From: Cognataquiflexum rubidum
GTDB taxonomy: Bacteria; Bacteroidota; Bacteroidia; Cytophagales; Cyclobacteriaceae
Direction: 5' to 3'
Assembly (NCBI RefSeq): GCF_022538115.1
Contig: NZ_JAKZAL010000001.1
Coordinates: forward strand, 248,001 to 312,000
Length of the DNA stretch: 64,000 bases
The notes beneath the pieces are model-generated. The model saw only the letters and a program-made list of their open reading frames with translations. It ran no database searches and was not told the origin of the DNA. Numbering within the stretch: the first letter of the stretch is position 1; each line of letters starts with the position of its first letter. Positions 11,501-20,099 of the stretch are shown in pieces. Made by a program: the position numbers and the translations under genes.

Positions 11501-12469
11501 TGCCTCTTTTTCAGAGTTTGAATTATCTTTTTGGAGCGTATTATATATAATGGAAAAGTCAGCTACGTTCACATCTTCCCTATGGAGGATGATAGATTTA
11601 GCGCCTGAGTCCAAAATCAATGATATATCTTCATCTGTCAGAATGGAATCCCTTTCTAACAAAACTTCATTTCTGTCAATAGAGACAACTTCCCCTGTAT
11701 CCTCATCTACGAAATCTTCAACCCAAGTGCGGAGTACCCTTGCAGCAAGTTTTCTACCTGACACTTTTTTAAGGTTGTTTTTTGTAGCGTCGATTTCTTC
11801 CGAAAGACCGAATAGATCAAGGATCTCTTTATCAGAACCAAAACCGATGGCTCTCAACAGAGTAGTTACCGGGAATTTTTTCTTTCTGTCAATGTAGGCA
11901 TACATGACATTGTTGATATCCGTTGCAAATTCAATCCAACTACCCTTGAAAGGAATAATTCTGGCTGAATAAAGCTTGGTGCCATTGGTGTGCTTACTTT
12001 GAGCAAAGAAAACTCCAGGTGATCTATGCAACTGAGAAACAATTACTCTCTCAGCACCATTGATTACGAATGAACCTTTTTCTGTCATGTAAGGAAGATT
12101 GCCAAGGAAAACTTCCTGCTCGATGGTTTCGAAATCCTCGTTGTCCTCATCGTGGCAAAGAAGACGCAATTTTGCTTTAAGAGGAACAGAATAAGTCAGA
12201 CCCCTATCGATACACTCCTCTACACTATATTTTGGAGGATCGACTGCGTAGTCAATAAATTCAAGGGTGAAATTTTCCCGGGAATCAGATATTGGGAAAT
12301 TCTCAGAAAATACCTTGAACAGACCATCTTGTCTTCTTCTTTCAGCAGGAGTATCCAATTGGAAAAAGTCTTTGAAAGATTGTAATTGGATATCTAAGAA
12401 ATCCGGATAGTCTTTGACTACCTTAATAGATGAGAAACTTTTCCTTACGGTTTGATTCTGGATAGCCAA
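8594..12469 (-). CDS. rpoB: DNA-directed RNA polymerase subunit beta
   Basis: The 1291-residue beta subunit forms one pincer of RNA polymerase and holds the rifampicin pocket. The fork-loop/rifampicin region is visible as [33 protein letters not shown], and the C-terminal part has the conserved [12 protein letters not shown] and [21 protein letters not shown] segments that contact template and beta'. Residues at the usual rifampicin-resistance positions (Q, D, H, S) look wild type. It lies downstream of rplL across a gap holding two hairpins and is co-oriented with rpoC. Confidence 0.99.
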   Translation of the reverse strand: MAIQNQTVRKSFSSIKVVKDYPDFLDIQLQSFKDFFQLDTPAERRRQDGLFKVFSENFPISDSRENFTLEFIDYAVDPPKYSVEECIDRGLTYSVPLKAKLRLLCHDEDNEDFETIEQEVFLGNLPYMTEKGSFVINGAERVIVSQLHRSPGVFFAQSKHTNGTKLYSARIIPFKGSWIEFATDINNVMYAYIDRKKKFPVTTLLRAIGFGSDKEILDLFGLSEEIDATKNNLKKVSGRKLAARVLRTWVEDFVDEDTGEVVSIDRNEVLLERDSILTDEDISLILDSGAKSIILHREDVNVADFSIIYNTLQKDNSNSEKEAVEVIYRQLRNTEAPDEATAREVIHGLFFSDKRYDLGEVGRYRINKKLGLQIDPEKIVLTTEDIISIVKYLIGLINSKAVVDDIDHLSNRRVRTVGEQLYSQFGVGLARMARTIRERMNVRDNEDFKPVDLINARTLSSVINSFFGTNQLSQFMDQTNPLAELTHKRRLSALGPGGLSRERAGFEVRDVHYTHYGRLCTIETPEGPNIGLISSLCVHAKVNSMGFLETPYRKVKDGKVSMNANDIVFLTAEEEDDNNIAQANAPLDANGIFINEKVKARFEGDFPVLEPKEITYMDVAPNQIVSVAASLIPFLEHDDANRALMGSNMQRQAVPLLKPEAPIVGTGLEAKAATDSRSLVLAEADGVVEYVDASKITIKYDLTEDDLLVNFSDEYKTYELVKFRRTNQDTTINLSPLVLKGEKVTKGQVLVEGYSTNKGELALGKNLMVAYMPWQGYNFEDAIVISERVVREDIFTSIHIEEFQLEVRDTKRGEEELTSEIPNVSEEAVKNLDENGIIRVGAEVKEGDIIIGKITPKGETDPTPEEKLLRAIFGDKAGDVKDASLKASPSLNGVVIETKLFSRPKKDKDLRAKSKAEVEKLKGKYAKDLLGIRARMINKLVTLLDGKTSQGIRHKFGDEIISKGVKINLKNIEQNLFPAKNPYRDESNYNVSEEANLISDIILDDWTEDAHTNVLIQKLVKNYVNSRNEISGRFKRDKFTLEVGDELPAGIVQLAKVYVAKKRKLKVGDKMAGRHGNKGIVARIVREEDMPFLEDGSPMDIVLNPLGVPSRMNIGQIYETVLAWAGMKLGKKYSTPIFDGATMEEVSHELDLAGLPSYGRTYLYDGLSGKRFDQPVTVGVTYMLKLGHLVDDKMHARSIGPYSLITQQPLGGKAQFGGQRFGEMEVWALEAFGASHVLQEILTVKSDDVVGRAKAYEAIVKGENLPKPNIPESFNVLVHELRGLALEITLD

Positions 12470-12553
12470 GGCAGTATAAGTTTTAGTGATAATGAATAAC
12501 TAAATGCGACAATTTTTGCTTAGAATAGTACAATTTATTACCTGTGCACAAAC

Positions 12554-12582
12554 AGGAAAAGACCTGACTATGTAGTCAGGTC
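12554..12582 (-). terminator. Attenuator-like hairpin between rplL and rpoB
   Basis: GACCTGACTA, TG, TAGTCAGGTC forms a perfect 10-bp stem (12561-12582); on the minus strand TTTTCC follows. Placement between rplL and rpoB resembles the partial terminator that lowers rpoBC expression relative to L7/L12 in other bacteria. The T tract is short, so partial rather than full termination is likely. Confidence 0.65.
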
Positions 12583-12591
12583 CTAATGCAT

Positions 12592-12615
12592 AACCTTTGC
12601 CTAGAAGGAAAGGTT
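12592..12615 (-). terminator. Second hairpin just after rplL
   Basis: AACCTTT-CCT pairs with AGG-AAAGGTT around an AGA loop with one bulged base. It lies 8 bases past the rplL stop codon and has no T tract, so RNA stabilisation or processing is as likely as termination. Confidence 0.45.
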
Positions 12616-12622
12616 ATTCAAA

Positions 12623-13006
12623 TTACTTAATCTCTACTTCAGCACCGGCTTCTTCAAGAGACTTCTTCAGAGCGTCAGCCTCGTCTTTAGCGATACCTTC
12701 TTTTACAGCTTTTGGAGCTCCGTCGACCAATTCTTTAGCTTCTTTCAAGCCAAGACCAGTCAATTCTTTCACTAGCTTCACAACAGCCAATTTCTGACCG
12801 CCAGCAGCTTTCAAGATTACATCAAAAGAGGTTTTTTCTTCTACTTCTGCAGCACCGGCACCGGCACCACCAGCAGGAGCAGCAACAGCAACAGCAGCAG
12901 CTGCAGGCTCGATGCCATATTCGTCCTTCAATATATCAGCCAATTCTTTTACTTCTTTTACAGTCAAGTTTACTAACTGATCAGCAAGTTGTTTAAGATC
13001 TGCCAT
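12623..13006 (-). CDS. rplL: 50S ribosomal protein L7/L12
   Basis: This 127-residue acidic protein forms the ribosomal stalk that recruits translation GTPases. The N-terminal dimerisation segment ([22 protein letters not shown]) is followed by an Ala/Gly-rich hinge around residues 37-55 and a C-terminal factor-binding domain with the [21 protein letters not shown] and [16 protein letters not shown] segments. It is co-oriented with rplJ 55 bases upstream, and two hairpins follow it before rpoB. Length is normal for the family. Confidence 0.98.
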   Translation of the reverse strand: MADLKQLADQLVNLTVKEVKELADILKDEYGIEPAAAAVAVAAPAGGAGAGAAEVEEKTSFDVILKAAGGQKLAVVKLVKELTGLGLKEAKELVDGAPKAVKEGIAKDEADALKKSLEEAGAEVEIK

Positions 13007-13061
13007 TGTATTAATATTTAAATTGTTGATTTTTTTTTAACTGATTTGATAACTGTATTTT

Positions 13062-13598
13062 TTATTCTTTCTCAGAAAGTGTCTTAACAAGACCTGCCAA
13101 CGTATTCTGTCCACTTTGAAGGGCAGAGATAAGGTTTTTGGCAGGAGATTGAAGAAGTCCGATGATGTCTCCAATAAGCTCTTGTTTTGATTTCAAATTA
13201 GACAGCATGTCTAACTGATCTTCACCCAAGAAAATTCCTGAATCTATCGAGGCGCCTTTGAACAAAGGTCTCACTTCTTTTTTCCCAAGTTTCTTTCTGA
13301 AATCTAGGATTACTTTTGCAGGAAGATTACCGCTCTCTTTGGAGAAGATAATACCTGAGAATCCTTTTAAAGCCACTTCTGAAAATTCGGTGTAATCGGC
13401 ATCAAGATTTTCAAGCGCTTTTTTGATAAGCGTATTTTTGAAAACTTTGTACTCGACACCTTTTTCAAAGCAAGCTCTTCTGAAGGCATTTACCTGTGCC
13501 ACTGTAAACCCTGAAGCATCAGTGATATAGAAGTAGGGATTTTCCTTTAACTTCTCGGTAAGACCGTCGATTATTTCTAATTTTTCTTCTCTAGTCAT
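13062..13598 (-). CDS. rplJ: 50S ribosomal protein L10
   Basis: L10 anchors the L7/L12 dimers to the ribosome. The 178-residue product begins MTREEKLEIIDGLTEKLKENPYFYITD, with the conserved LRRACFEKGVEYKVFKNTL-like segment (FRRACFEKGVEYKVFKN here) and a C-terminal helix (LISALQSGQNTLAGLVKTL) that would bind L7/L12. It starts 2 bases after rplA ends, so translation of the two is probably coupled, and there is no room for a classical L10 leader directly upstream. Confidence 0.97.
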   Translation of the reverse strand: MTREEKLEIIDGLTEKLKENPYFYITDASGFTVAQVNAFRRACFEKGVEYKVFKNTLIKKALENLDADYTEFSEVALKGFSGIIFSKESGNLPAKVILDFRKKLGKKEVRPLFKGASIDSGIFLGEDQLDMLSNLKSKQELIGDIIGLLQSPAKNLISALQSGQNTLAGLVKTLSEKE

Positions 13599-13600
13599 GA

Positions 13601-14299
13601 TTAAATACCTTGAAAACTTCCTTTATCTACTTTTACTCCCGGAGATTGTGTACTTGACAAGTGAATGCTCCTGAAATATGTTCCTTTTGAAGAAGATGGT
13701 TTCAACTTAGAGATGGTGTTGATCAGTTCTTTTACGTTATCCTGAATTTTTTCAGGCTCAAAAGAAACTTTACCGACGCTAGCGTGGATAATACCGAATT
13801 TGTCAACTTTAAAATCGATTTTACCTGCTTTTACCTCTTTGACAGCTTTTCCAACTTCCAAAGTAACTGTACCGGATTTAGGATTAGGCATCAAGCCTCT
13901 AGGTCCCAAAATCCTACCAAGTCTACCTACCTTAGCCATTACGTTAGGCATGGTTATGATGACATCAATGTCAGTCCAACCTCCTTCAATTTTGGCTATG
14001 TAGTCATCAAGACCTACATAATCAGCACCAGCTTCTTTAGCTTCCTCTACTTTGTCAGGCGTACATAACACCAATACTTTAACGTCTTTACCTGTGCCAT
14101 GTGGCAAGGCGACTACGCCTCTCACCATTTGATCTGCTTTTCTTGGATCAACGCCCAGACGGACATCGATATCAACAGATGCATCAAATTTTGAGCTGGT
14201 AATTTCTTTGACGATAGAAGAAGCTTCCTCTAGGGAGTACAGCTGGCTTGAGTCGTACTTAGAAAGAGCTTCTTTTTGCTTTTTTGTTAACTTAGCCAT
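13601..14299 (-). CDS. rplA: 50S ribosomal protein L1
   Basis: L1 forms the mobile stalk at the E site and in many bacteria represses translation of the rplK-rplA message. The product is 232 residues from the ATG at 14299 ([16 protein letters not shown]). An ATG at 14371 in the same frame would add 24 residues but lies inside the rplK coding region and does not match the family N-terminus. Family motifs are [47 protein letters not shown] and the C-terminal [20 protein letters not shown]. The gap to rplK is 10 bases. Confidence 0.97.
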   Translation of the reverse strand: MAKLTKKQKEALSKYDSSQLYSLEEASSIVKEITSSKFDASVDIDVRLGVDPRKADQMVRGVVALPHGTGKDVKVLVLCTPDKVEEAKEAGADYVGLDDYIAKIEGGWTDIDVIITMPNVMAKVGRLGRILGPRGLMPNPKSGTVTLEVGKAVKEVKAGKIDFKVDKFGIIHASVGKVSFEPEKIQDNVKELINTISKLKPSSSKGTYFRSIHLSSTQSPGVKVDKGSFQGI

Positions 14300-14309
14300 A
14301 TTTGTATTA

Positions 14310-14753
14310 TTATACCTCCCAAGGGGCTTTACCCGAAACAGTGATACCCATACTTCTAGCGGTACCTGCAATCATTTTCATGGCAGATTCCACTTTGAAA
14401 GCGTTTAAGTCAGGCATTTTCACCTGAGCAATCTCCTTTACCTGATCCCAGGTAACTGAACCTACCTTTTTTCTGTTAGGCTCTGCAGAACCACTTTTAA
14501 CCTTCGCAGCCTCAAGCAACAAGTTTGCTGCAGGTGGCGTTTTTACTACGAATTCAAATGTTTTGTCAGAGAAAACAGTAATCAAAACAGGCAATACCTG
14601 ACCAATTTTATCTTGGGTACGGGCATTGTATTGCTTACAGAACTCCATGATGTTCAAACCCTTGGAACCAAGAGCCGGACCAACCGGAGGTGATGGATTT
14701 GCCTGGCCACCTTTCACCTGTAATTTCACATAACCTGTGATTTCCTTAGCCAT
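14310..14753 (-). CDS. rplK: 50S ribosomal protein L11
   Basis: This 147-residue protein has the L11 pattern: [37 protein letters not shown] in the N-terminal domain (the proline-rich linker and thiopeptide-binding face) and an RNA-binding C-terminal domain ending [16 protein letters not shown]11 binds the GTPase-associated 23S region and is needed for the stringent response via RelA-type enzymes. It begins 3 bases after nusG ends, in the usual nusG-rplK-rplA-rplJ-rplL order. Confidence 0.98.
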   Translation of the reverse strand: MAKEITGYVKLQVKGGQANPSPPVGPALGSKGLNIMEFCKQYNARTQDKIGQVLPVLITVFSDKTFEFVVKTPPAANLLLEAAKVKSGSAEPNRKKVGSVTWDQVKEIAQVKMPDLNAFKVESAMKMIAGTARSMGITVSGKAPWEV

Positions 14754-14756
14754 TTC

Positions 14757-15314
14757 TTAATCTTGTTTTTCTACTTGTATAAAGTTTAATTCTACCGGTG
14801 TATTTCGACCGAAGATCTTGACCATAACATTCAATTTCTTCTTGTCTTCAAACACCTCTTCAATAATACCCGAGAAACCACTGAAAGGACCGTCCATTAC
14901 TTTGACTGTCTCTCCAACTATAAATGGTGTATCAAGCTTTACGGCAAACTCATCAATCTCTTCAACTCGTCCTAAGATTCTGTTGATTTCAGACTGGCGC
15001 AATGGCTCAGGGGTTTTGGAAGCTCCCCCCTGGTTTGAACCTAAGAAACCGATAACACCCGGGATACTTGTAATAACGTGATTGGCTTCACCATGAGTCA
15101 AATCCGCATTGATCAAAACGTAGCCGGGAAAGAAATTTCTCTCACGCACTCTCTTTTTACCATTACGCATTTCGTAAACTTTTTCGGAAGGTATCAAGAC
15201 CTCAGGAATAAATTCCTCAAGTTTTTGACGGACAATTTCATTATCCAAGTAAGACTTGGTTTTTTTCTCTTGTCCGGCTACCACCCTAAGTACGTACCAC
15301 TTATGTTCAGCCAT
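14757..15314 (-). CDS. nusG: Transcription termination/antitermination factor NusG
   Basis: NusG binds the beta' clamp and increases RNA polymerase processivity, and links transcription to translation through S10 or to Rho. The 185-residue product has an NGN domain beginning KWYVLRVVAGQEKKTKSYL and containing the FFPGYVLI motif, and a C-terminal KOW domain (GETVKVMDGPFSGFSGIIEEVFEDKKKLNVMV). It lies 13 bases downstream of secE, as in most bacteria. Confidence 0.98.
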   Translation of the reverse strand: MAEHKWYVLRVVAGQEKKTKSYLDNEIVRQKLEEFIPEVLIPSEKVYEMRNGKKRVRERNFFPGYVLINADLTHGEANHVITSIPGVIGFLGSNQGGASKTPEPLRQSEINRILGRVEEIDEFAVKLDTPFIVGETVKVMDGPFSGFSGIIEEVFEDKKKLNVMVKIFGRNTPVELNFIQVEKQD

Positions 15315-15327
15315 CAGTATTATTCAA

Positions 15328-15516
15328 TTAGAATAGATCGTAAAACCATTTCATTAGATTTTCGAATCCCAAGTCGATCGCTCCGATTACAAGAGCAAAA
15401 ATGAGAGATGCGACAATTACCAAAACAGCGCTGTTTTGCAAAAACGAATACGAAGGCCAAGTGACCTTGTTTTTCATTTCGTCGATTGATTCGATAACAA
15501 AACTCTTAATATTCAT
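15328..15516 (-). CDS. secE: Preprotein translocase subunit SecE
   Basis: This 62-residue protein has the short single-span SecE form found outside the proteobacteria. It consists of an amphipathic helix with the conserved MKNKVTWPSY motif (WP is diagnostic) followed by one transmembrane helix (SAVLVIVASLIFALVIGAIDL). SecE clamps SecY in the protein-export channel. It sits directly after tRNA-Trp (18 bases) and before nusG, so the tRNA and the protein genes share a primary transcript. Confidence 0.95.
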   Translation of the reverse strand: MNIKSFVIESIDEMKNKVTWPSYSFLQNSAVLVIVASLIFALVIGAIDLGFENLMKWFYDLF

Positions 15517-15534
15517 GGATTACTACATTTTGTG

Positions 15535-15605
15535 CACGGGCAGAGAGATTCGAACTCCCATCAACGGTTTTGGAGACCGCTATTCTGCCATTGAACTATG
15601 CCCGT
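15535..15605 (-). tRNA. tRNA-Trp (anticodon CCA)
   Basis: The 71-base gene folds into a cloverleaf with acceptor ACGGGCA/TGCCCGT. The anticodon stem is GCGGT/ACCGT around loop CTCCAAA, giving anticodon CCA, and the T arm has GTTCGAATC. The 3' CCA is not encoded. It lies between tuf and secE with its own promoter and is the first gene of the secE-nusG-rplK transcript. Confidence 0.97.
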
Positions 15606-15631
15606 AGAATTTTAAGTCCCCAAAAGGAACG

Positions 15632-15663
15632 CAAAGGTAGTCAGAAATGGGATGAGATACAAA
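15632..15663 (-). promoter_or_regulatory. Promoter for tRNA-Trp-secE-nusG-rpl-rpoBC
   Basis: The minus strand has TTTG (15660-15663), a 20-base spacer and TACCTTTG (15632-15639), matching the Bacteroidetes consensus. The TTTG lies at the edge of the tuf terminator stem, so the end of one unit and the start of the next overlap. Initiation is expected near 15625, about 20 bases before the tRNA. Confidence 0.78.
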
Positions 15664-15694
15664 TGCGATCCTAAAAATTATTCAGGATCGCATT
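15661..15694 (-). terminator. Hairpin terminator after tuf
   Basis: AAATGCGATCCT and AGGATCGCATTT form a perfect 12-bp stem with a 10-base A/T-rich loop, starting 25 bases after the tuf stop. There is no long T tract downstream on the minus strand (GTATC follows), so termination may be incomplete. Confidence 0.7.
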
Positions 15695-15719
15695 TGAGAT
15701 TTTATTAATTCTAAGACTA

Positions 15720-16907
15720 TTAGTCAAGAATTTCAGTCACCTGTCCGGCACCTACGGTTCTACCACCTTCACGGATAGCGAAACGAAGACCTTTCTCAAG
15801 TGCAACTTTGTTCAATAAGTTAACTTCTATAGTAACGTTATCACCTGGCATAACCATTTCAACGTTTTCAGGAAGCATGATTTCTCCAGTTACGTCAGTA
15901 GTTCTTAAGTAGAACTGTGGACGGTATTTGTTGAAGAATGGTGTATGACGTCCACCTTCTTCTTTTGAAAGAACGTAAACTTCAGCCTTGAAGTGAGCGT
16001 GAGGCTTCACAGAGTTTGGCTTACAGATGATCATACCTCTTCTGATTTGAGATTTTTCAATACCTCTCAACAAAAGACCTACGTTATCACCAGCTTCACC
16101 TCTGTCAAGGATCTTGCGGAACATTTCAACACCTGTTACAGTAGACTTCAAACCTTCAGCACCCATACCGATGATATCAACGGCGTCTCCAGAGTTGATT
16201 ACACCTCTTTCGATTCTACCGGTTGCAACAGTACCACGTCCAGTGATTGAGAATACGTCTTCTACAGGCATCAAGAAATCTTTGTCGATCAAACGCTCAG
16301 GGATTGGAATAAACTCATCCACAGCATTCATCAATTCCATAACTGTAGCTTCCCACTTAGCATCACCGTTAAGTGCACCAAGAGCAGAACCAGCAATTAC
16401 AGGAATGTTATCGCCATCAAAATCATAGAATGAAAGAAGTTCTCTGATTTCCATTTCCACAAGCTCAAGAAGCTCAGGATCATCCACCATATCAACTTTA
16501 TTCATAAATACAACAAGGGCAGGTACACCTACCTGACGAGCAAGAAGGATGTGTTCTCTTGTCTGAGGCATAGGACCATCAGTGGCAGCTACTACTAGAA
16601 TAGCCCCGTCCATCTGAGCAGCACCTGTAACCATGTTTTTTACATAATCAGCGTGTCCAGGACAATCTACGTGAGCGTAGTGTCTCTTCTCTGTAGAATA
16701 CTCTACGTGAGAAGTGTTGATAGTAATACCTCTTTCTTTTTCTTCCGGCGCGTTATCGATGGAAGAAAAATCTCTTAATTCAGAAAGACCCTTTTTCGCC
16801 AAAACTGTAGTAATGGCAGCAGTCAAAGTTGTCTTTCCATGGTCTACGTGACCAATCGTACCGATGTTAACGTGCGGTTTTGAACGGTCAAAGGTTGCTT
16901 TTGCCAT
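15720..16907 (-). CDS. tuf: Elongation factor Tu
   Basis: EF-Tu delivers aminoacyl-tRNA to the ribosome as a GTP complex. The 395-residue product has the P-loop GHVDHGKT at residues 19-26, [12 protein letters not shown] in switch I, DCPGHADY in switch II, NKVD, and the C-terminal barrels with [13 protein letters not shown] and [16 protein letters not shown]. It is the only tuf in this window. It lies downstream of tRNA-Thr and upstream of tRNA-Trp, the common Bacteroidetes tRNA-tuf arrangement, probably transcribed from the promoter ahead of tRNA-Tyr. Confidence 0.99.
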   Translation of the reverse strand: MAKATFDRSKPHVNIGTIGHVDHGKTTLTAAITTVLAKKGLSELRDFSSIDNAPEEKERGITINTSHVEYSTEKRHYAHVDCPGHADYVKNMVTGAAQMDGAILVVAATDGPMPQTREHILLARQVGVPALVVFMNKVDMVDDPELLELVEMEIRELLSFYDFDGDNIPVIAGSALGALNGDAKWEATVMELMNAVDEFIPIPERLIDKDFLMPVEDVFSITGRGTVATGRIERGVINSGDAVDIIGMGAEGLKSTVTGVEMFRKILDRGEAGDNVGLLLRGIEKSQIRRGMIICKPNSVKPHAHFKAEVYVLSKEEGGRHTPFFNKYRPQFYLRTTDVTGEIMLPENVEMVMPGDNVTIEVNLLNKVALEKGLRFAIREGGRTVGAGQVTEILD

Positions 16908-16967
16908 GCGTGAAAATCCTCTGTTTTAGTTAAGGTTATAAATTATTTTAATTTTTCAATGTTTCAG

Positions 16968-17039
16968 AGCCAACGACGGGAATTGAACCCGTGACCCCTT
17001 CCTTACCAAGGAAGTACTCTACCCCTGAGCTACGTCGGC
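16968..17039 (-). tRNA. tRNA-Thr (anticodon GGT)
   Basis: The acceptor stem is GCCGACG/CGTTGGC with one G-U pair. The anticodon stem CTTCC/GGAAG encloses TTGGTAA, giving anticodon GGT. The T arm has GGTTCAATTCC. There is no encoded CCA. It is the last of three tRNAs before tuf. Confidence 0.96.
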
Positions 17040-17073
17040 TGGTAACATTCGCTCTGCTTTATTAAAAGCATAG

Positions 17074-17146
17074 AGCGGGAGACGAGGCTCGAACCCGCGA
17101 CCTGCAGCTTGGAAGGCTGCCGCTCTACCAACTGAGCTACTCCCGC
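17074..17146 (-). tRNA. tRNA-Gly (anticodon TCC)
   Basis: The acceptor stem is GCGGGAG/CTCCCGC. The D arm has AGCTCAGTTGGTAGAGC. The anticodon stem GCAGC/GCTGC encloses CTTCCAA, giving anticodon TCC, and the T arm has GGTTCGAGCC. The 73-base gene has no encoded CCA and lies between tRNA-Tyr and tRNA-Thr. Confidence 0.97.
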
Positions 17147-17197
17147 TTTTGAAAATGCTGTGCAAAAGTAATAAAATATTTTGCAATTCACACTTTG

Positions 17198-17280
17198 TGG
17201 GGGAAACAGGATTCGAACCTGTGAAGACATAAGTCAACGGATTTACAGTCCGTCCCAGTTGGCCGCTTTGGTATTCCCCC
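17198..17280 (-). tRNA. tRNA-Tyr (anticodon GTA)
   Basis: This class II tRNA is 83 bases long with an extended variable arm. The acceptor stem is GGGGGAA/TTCCCCC. The anticodon stem ACGGA/TCCGT encloses CTGTAAA, giving anticodon GTA, and the T arm has GGTTCGAATCC. It is the first gene of the tRNA-tuf transcript. Confidence 0.97.
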
Positions 17281-17338
17281 AACTGATTTTCTGCTAAGAA
17301 TTCAACCCAAATTGGGTTTTTGTATTCTTAACGGATGG

Positions 17339-17369
17339 CAAAATTATACCCTTTTCCTAAACATTCAAA
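17339..17369 (-). promoter_or_regulatory. Promoter for tRNA-Tyr-Gly-Thr-tuf
   Basis: The minus strand carries TTTG (17366-17369), a 19-base spacer and TAATTTTG (17339-17346), matching TAnnTTTG. Transcription would begin near 17332, about 50 bases before tRNA-Tyr. A short inverted repeat, AACCCAA/TTGGGTT (17304-17318), lies in the 5' part of the transcript. Confidence 0.72.
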
Positions 17370-17433
17370 ATTATGTTTGAAAATTTCAAAGTATTTTTTG
17401 AAGACCGACATTAATACCATAAAAATCAATGAT

Positions 17434-20049
17434 TTAATTTTTCTCAAGGTATTGGGAGAGGAAAAATTCCTCATATCTTTTGGCTAACTCATCCTTTTCC
17501 AGTGAAAATAATTCTTTGGCCTTGTCCAAAACTCCCGGCTCATCAATGAATCCGAATAAACCCATAAATGCTCCTATGCGAACAAAATTGGAACTGTTTT
17601 CTTTCGCTATATTATATAAATTACTAATGGCAGTTTCTTTTCCCTCCCCCGGATTTTGAACAAAATATTCGCTGTAGTATCCCACAAAATAATAAAGCGA
17701 TTCTCCCGTCTGTTTGCTCAAAACGTTATGGAACCAATCTGCTTTGCCGGGAATAAGATTGGAGATGTAATATTCAGCCACAGGTACTAATAACCTGATG
17801 TTTTTCTCCGATTCAAACTTTGTCGCAATTCCTCCCCTATCGGCATTGTTTTCATTTTCCAAATAAGCTGCCAATGCTGCCCCTGCTACATAATAGGAAG
17901 GATGTTCCATCCATTTCATGAAATAAGGAGAATATTTATCGGGGTCTAACAAACTCAGCATTTCAATGGCACCCTGCTTTACCGTATTTTTTGGATCAGT
18001 TTCCGCTATTGCCAAAAGGCTTTCTTCGAGACCAGAAATCTCCAATAACCAATCAGGATGCTGGGCAATGTGCATGATGGCAGCTTCCCTGATTGCCCAA
18101 AAAGGATCATTCAACCCTCTCCCAACAAGTGAGGCGACTTCCGGATCATCTGCATAGGTATTAGCAAGACTGTCCAATGCCTCGAACCTTGCCACTCCCA
18201 AAGTGGAAATGCTGAACTGCTTCTTGAAATGGTCAACACCCCTTGAAGATTTTTTCTCAGCAAGCAATTCCAAGGCTTCATCCACATACAATTCAGTCAC
18301 GGGAACTTTGTTTTCGACAGCAAACTGCTGCCAAGCTTTGTCCAATACAAATTCTTTTTCATATCTCTTCCCATCGTGGTACCAACTCACTTTAAAAGGA
18401 ATCTTATATAAAGGTGTGGTGGTCAAATCCTGCTTTTGGGATACCGTCAGGAGTAGATTATCCGGTTGACTGTAATCCACCTCATATTCCAAAGTGGGAT
18501 GACCTGAACCTAGAAACCACTGATTGAAATACCAATTCAAGTCCTGACCTGTAACCATCTCGAAGGCAATTCTCAAGTCATGTACTTCCACACTTGAAAA
18601 TGCATGTTTGGTCAAATAAAGCTTAATAGCTTCAAAAAAAGCCTCATCCCCGATATGTCTCCTAAGCATATGGAGAATTCTCCCTCCTTTTGCATAGGAG
18701 TGGCTATCGAACATGTCTTCTGAATTGTCATAGTAAAACCTGATCAAATCCACCTGTTTTTCCTTGGATTCCTCAAAATACTGTTCCATTTCCGAAATAT
18801 GGTGCATGTCTGCATCATCCTTTCCGTTTTTGTATTCATACCATAAGTATTCAGAATAATTGGCAAAAGCTTCATTCAAAGTAAGGTTTGCCCATGATTC
18901 ATTGGTCACATAATCCCCTACCCACTGATGAAAAAGCTCGTGGGCGATGATCCCATCCCATTCAGAATCGATCGCTGCTCTTGCATCAAGGTTCAGTTCC
19001 TCCATGAATACCGAGATTGTGGTATTCTCCATCGCTCCTGATACAAAATCCCGGACAACAACCTGGTCATATTTTTGCCAAGGGTACCTTACCCCAAGGA
19101 CTTTGGAGAAAAAACCGATCATCTCCGGCGTATTTTGAAACACCGTCTTTGCGCCTTCTTCAAATTCTTTTTCAACATAATACCTTACGGGCATTCCTTC
19201 CCATTCATCTTTGATCTCCACATAATCGCCCACAATCACTGCCGCCAAATAAGGCGCATGAGGTAAGTCCATCACCCAATGGTCTGTTCTGGTCCCATTT
19301 GCATTTTCCTTACTTGATTTCAAAAGACCGTTACTGATTGTCCTGTATTTTTTATCAACGGTCATTCGGATTTCCTGAGTCATTCTTTCATTGGGAGAAT
19401 CAATGGTCGGAAACCACTTGGAGTTGTGTTCGGTCTCTCCCTGTGTCCAGATCAGCGTCGGTTTATTGGGGTCTTCTCCACGGGGATTGATAAAATACAG
19501 TCCTTTGGTGTCAGTAATGGCTGCGCTTCCCAATTCAGGATTCTCATTTGGTTTGGCAGTATATTTTATCCTGACTTGGATTGTGTCTTTGGCAGAGTAG
19601 GTCTGTGGTAAATAAGCCGTGACAATCTGTCCATCATAGCGGAAATTCAATTCTGTTTCTTTTCCCTTGGCTATCAGAGAAAAAACATGGATATCAAAGT
19701 CCTGTGCATCAAGGACAAGTTCCCGCTGGGGGAAAAAGTAAGGCTTCAAAGTAAGGACGGCAACACCGTTTACCCATTCTTTTTGGTAGTCAAATGACAG
19801 GTCCAAGGCTGTGTGCAAAAGGTCAAAATGCCTGGTATCAGAACCTTTATAAGCGGATATCTTATTTTCAAGGACCGGAATCAACGCTTTGATCGAGGTA
19901 GAATCAAAGGGAACGGTTGTTTCTGAAGCCTCAGTCAATTCTTCTGAAAGAACATTTTCTGCCGGATCTGCCACCGGTTTTGAACTTTGACAAGACCAGA
20001 TTAAGAAAACAGAAACAGCTAAAAATGCCTTGGGTTTATTGAATACCAT
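17434..20049 (-). CDS. M1 family aminopeptidase, lipoprotein
   Basis: This 871-residue zinc aminopeptidase resembles aminopeptidase N. It has the substrate-binding GAMEN motif near residue 340 and the zinc site HELFH at residues 370-374 with the third ligand Glu393 in NEAFANY, the exact HExxH-18-E spacing. The N-terminus (FLAVSVFLIWSCQSS) is a lipoprotein signal with its lipobox cysteine near residue 20, so the enzyme is probably membrane-anchored in the periplasm or on the surface. After the catalytic part, residues about 600-870 are helical and HEAT-like. It would trim amino acids from imported peptides. It is divergent from the biotin carrier gene. Confidence 0.93.
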   Translation of the reverse strand: MVFNKPKAFLAVSVFLIWSCQSSKPVADPAENVLSEELTEASETTVPFDSTSIKALIPVLENKISAYKGSDTRHFDLLHTALDLSFDYQKEWVNGVAVLTLKPYFFPQRELVLDAQDFDIHVFSLIAKGKETELNFRYDGQIVTAYLPQTYSAKDTIQVRIKYTAKPNENPELGSAAITDTKGLYFINPRGEDPNKPTLIWTQGETEHNSKWFPTIDSPNERMTQEIRMTVDKKYRTISNGLLKSSKENANGTRTDHWVMDLPHAPYLAAVIVGDYVEIKDEWEGMPVRYYVEKEFEEGAKTVFQNTPEMIGFFSKVLGVRYPWQKYDQVVVRDFVSGAMENTTISVFMEELNLDARAAIDSEWDGIIAHELFHQWVGDYVTNESWANLTLNEAFANYSEYLWYEYKNGKDDADMHHISEMEQYFEESKEKQVDLIRFYYDNSEDMFDSHSYAKGGRILHMLRRHIGDEAFFEAIKLYLTKHAFSSVEVHDLRIAFEMVTGQDLNWYFNQWFLGSGHPTLEYEVDYSQPDNLLLTVSQKQDLTTTPLYKIPFKVSWYHDGKRYEKEFVLDKAWQQFAVENKVPVTELYVDEALELLAEKKSSRGVDHFKKQFSISTLGVARFEALDSLANTYADDPEVASLVGRGLNDPFWAIREAAIMHIAQHPDWLLEISGLEESLLAIAETDPKNTVKQGAIEMLSLLDPDKYSPYFMKWMEHPSYYVAGAALAAYLENENNADRGGIATKFESEKNIRLLVPVAEYYISNLIPGKADWFHNVLSKQTGESLYYFVGYYSEYFVQNPGEGKETAISNLYNIAKENSSNFVRIGAFMGLFGFIDEPGVLDKAKELFSLEKDELAKRYEEFFLSQYLEKN

Positions 20050-20099
20050 GAAAATGCTTTTTAAAGATTAATTGTATATTTTAGCGCAAAATAAAGGAA

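Noticed and set aside
14300-14371. 24-residue N-terminal extension of ribosomal protein L1
   Set aside because: It lies inside the rplK coding region and does not resemble the L1 N-terminus; ATG 14299 is the better start.
17019-17282. 87-codon frame through the tRNA cluster
   Set aside because: It runs through tRNA-Tyr, tRNA-Gly and part of tRNA-Thr; the DNA is explained by the tRNAs.
17304-17320. AACCCAA/TTGGGTT followed by T run as a plus-strand terminator
   Set aside because: No plus-strand gene lies upstream; it falls in the leader of the minus-strand tRNA transcript, where it could be a chance stem.
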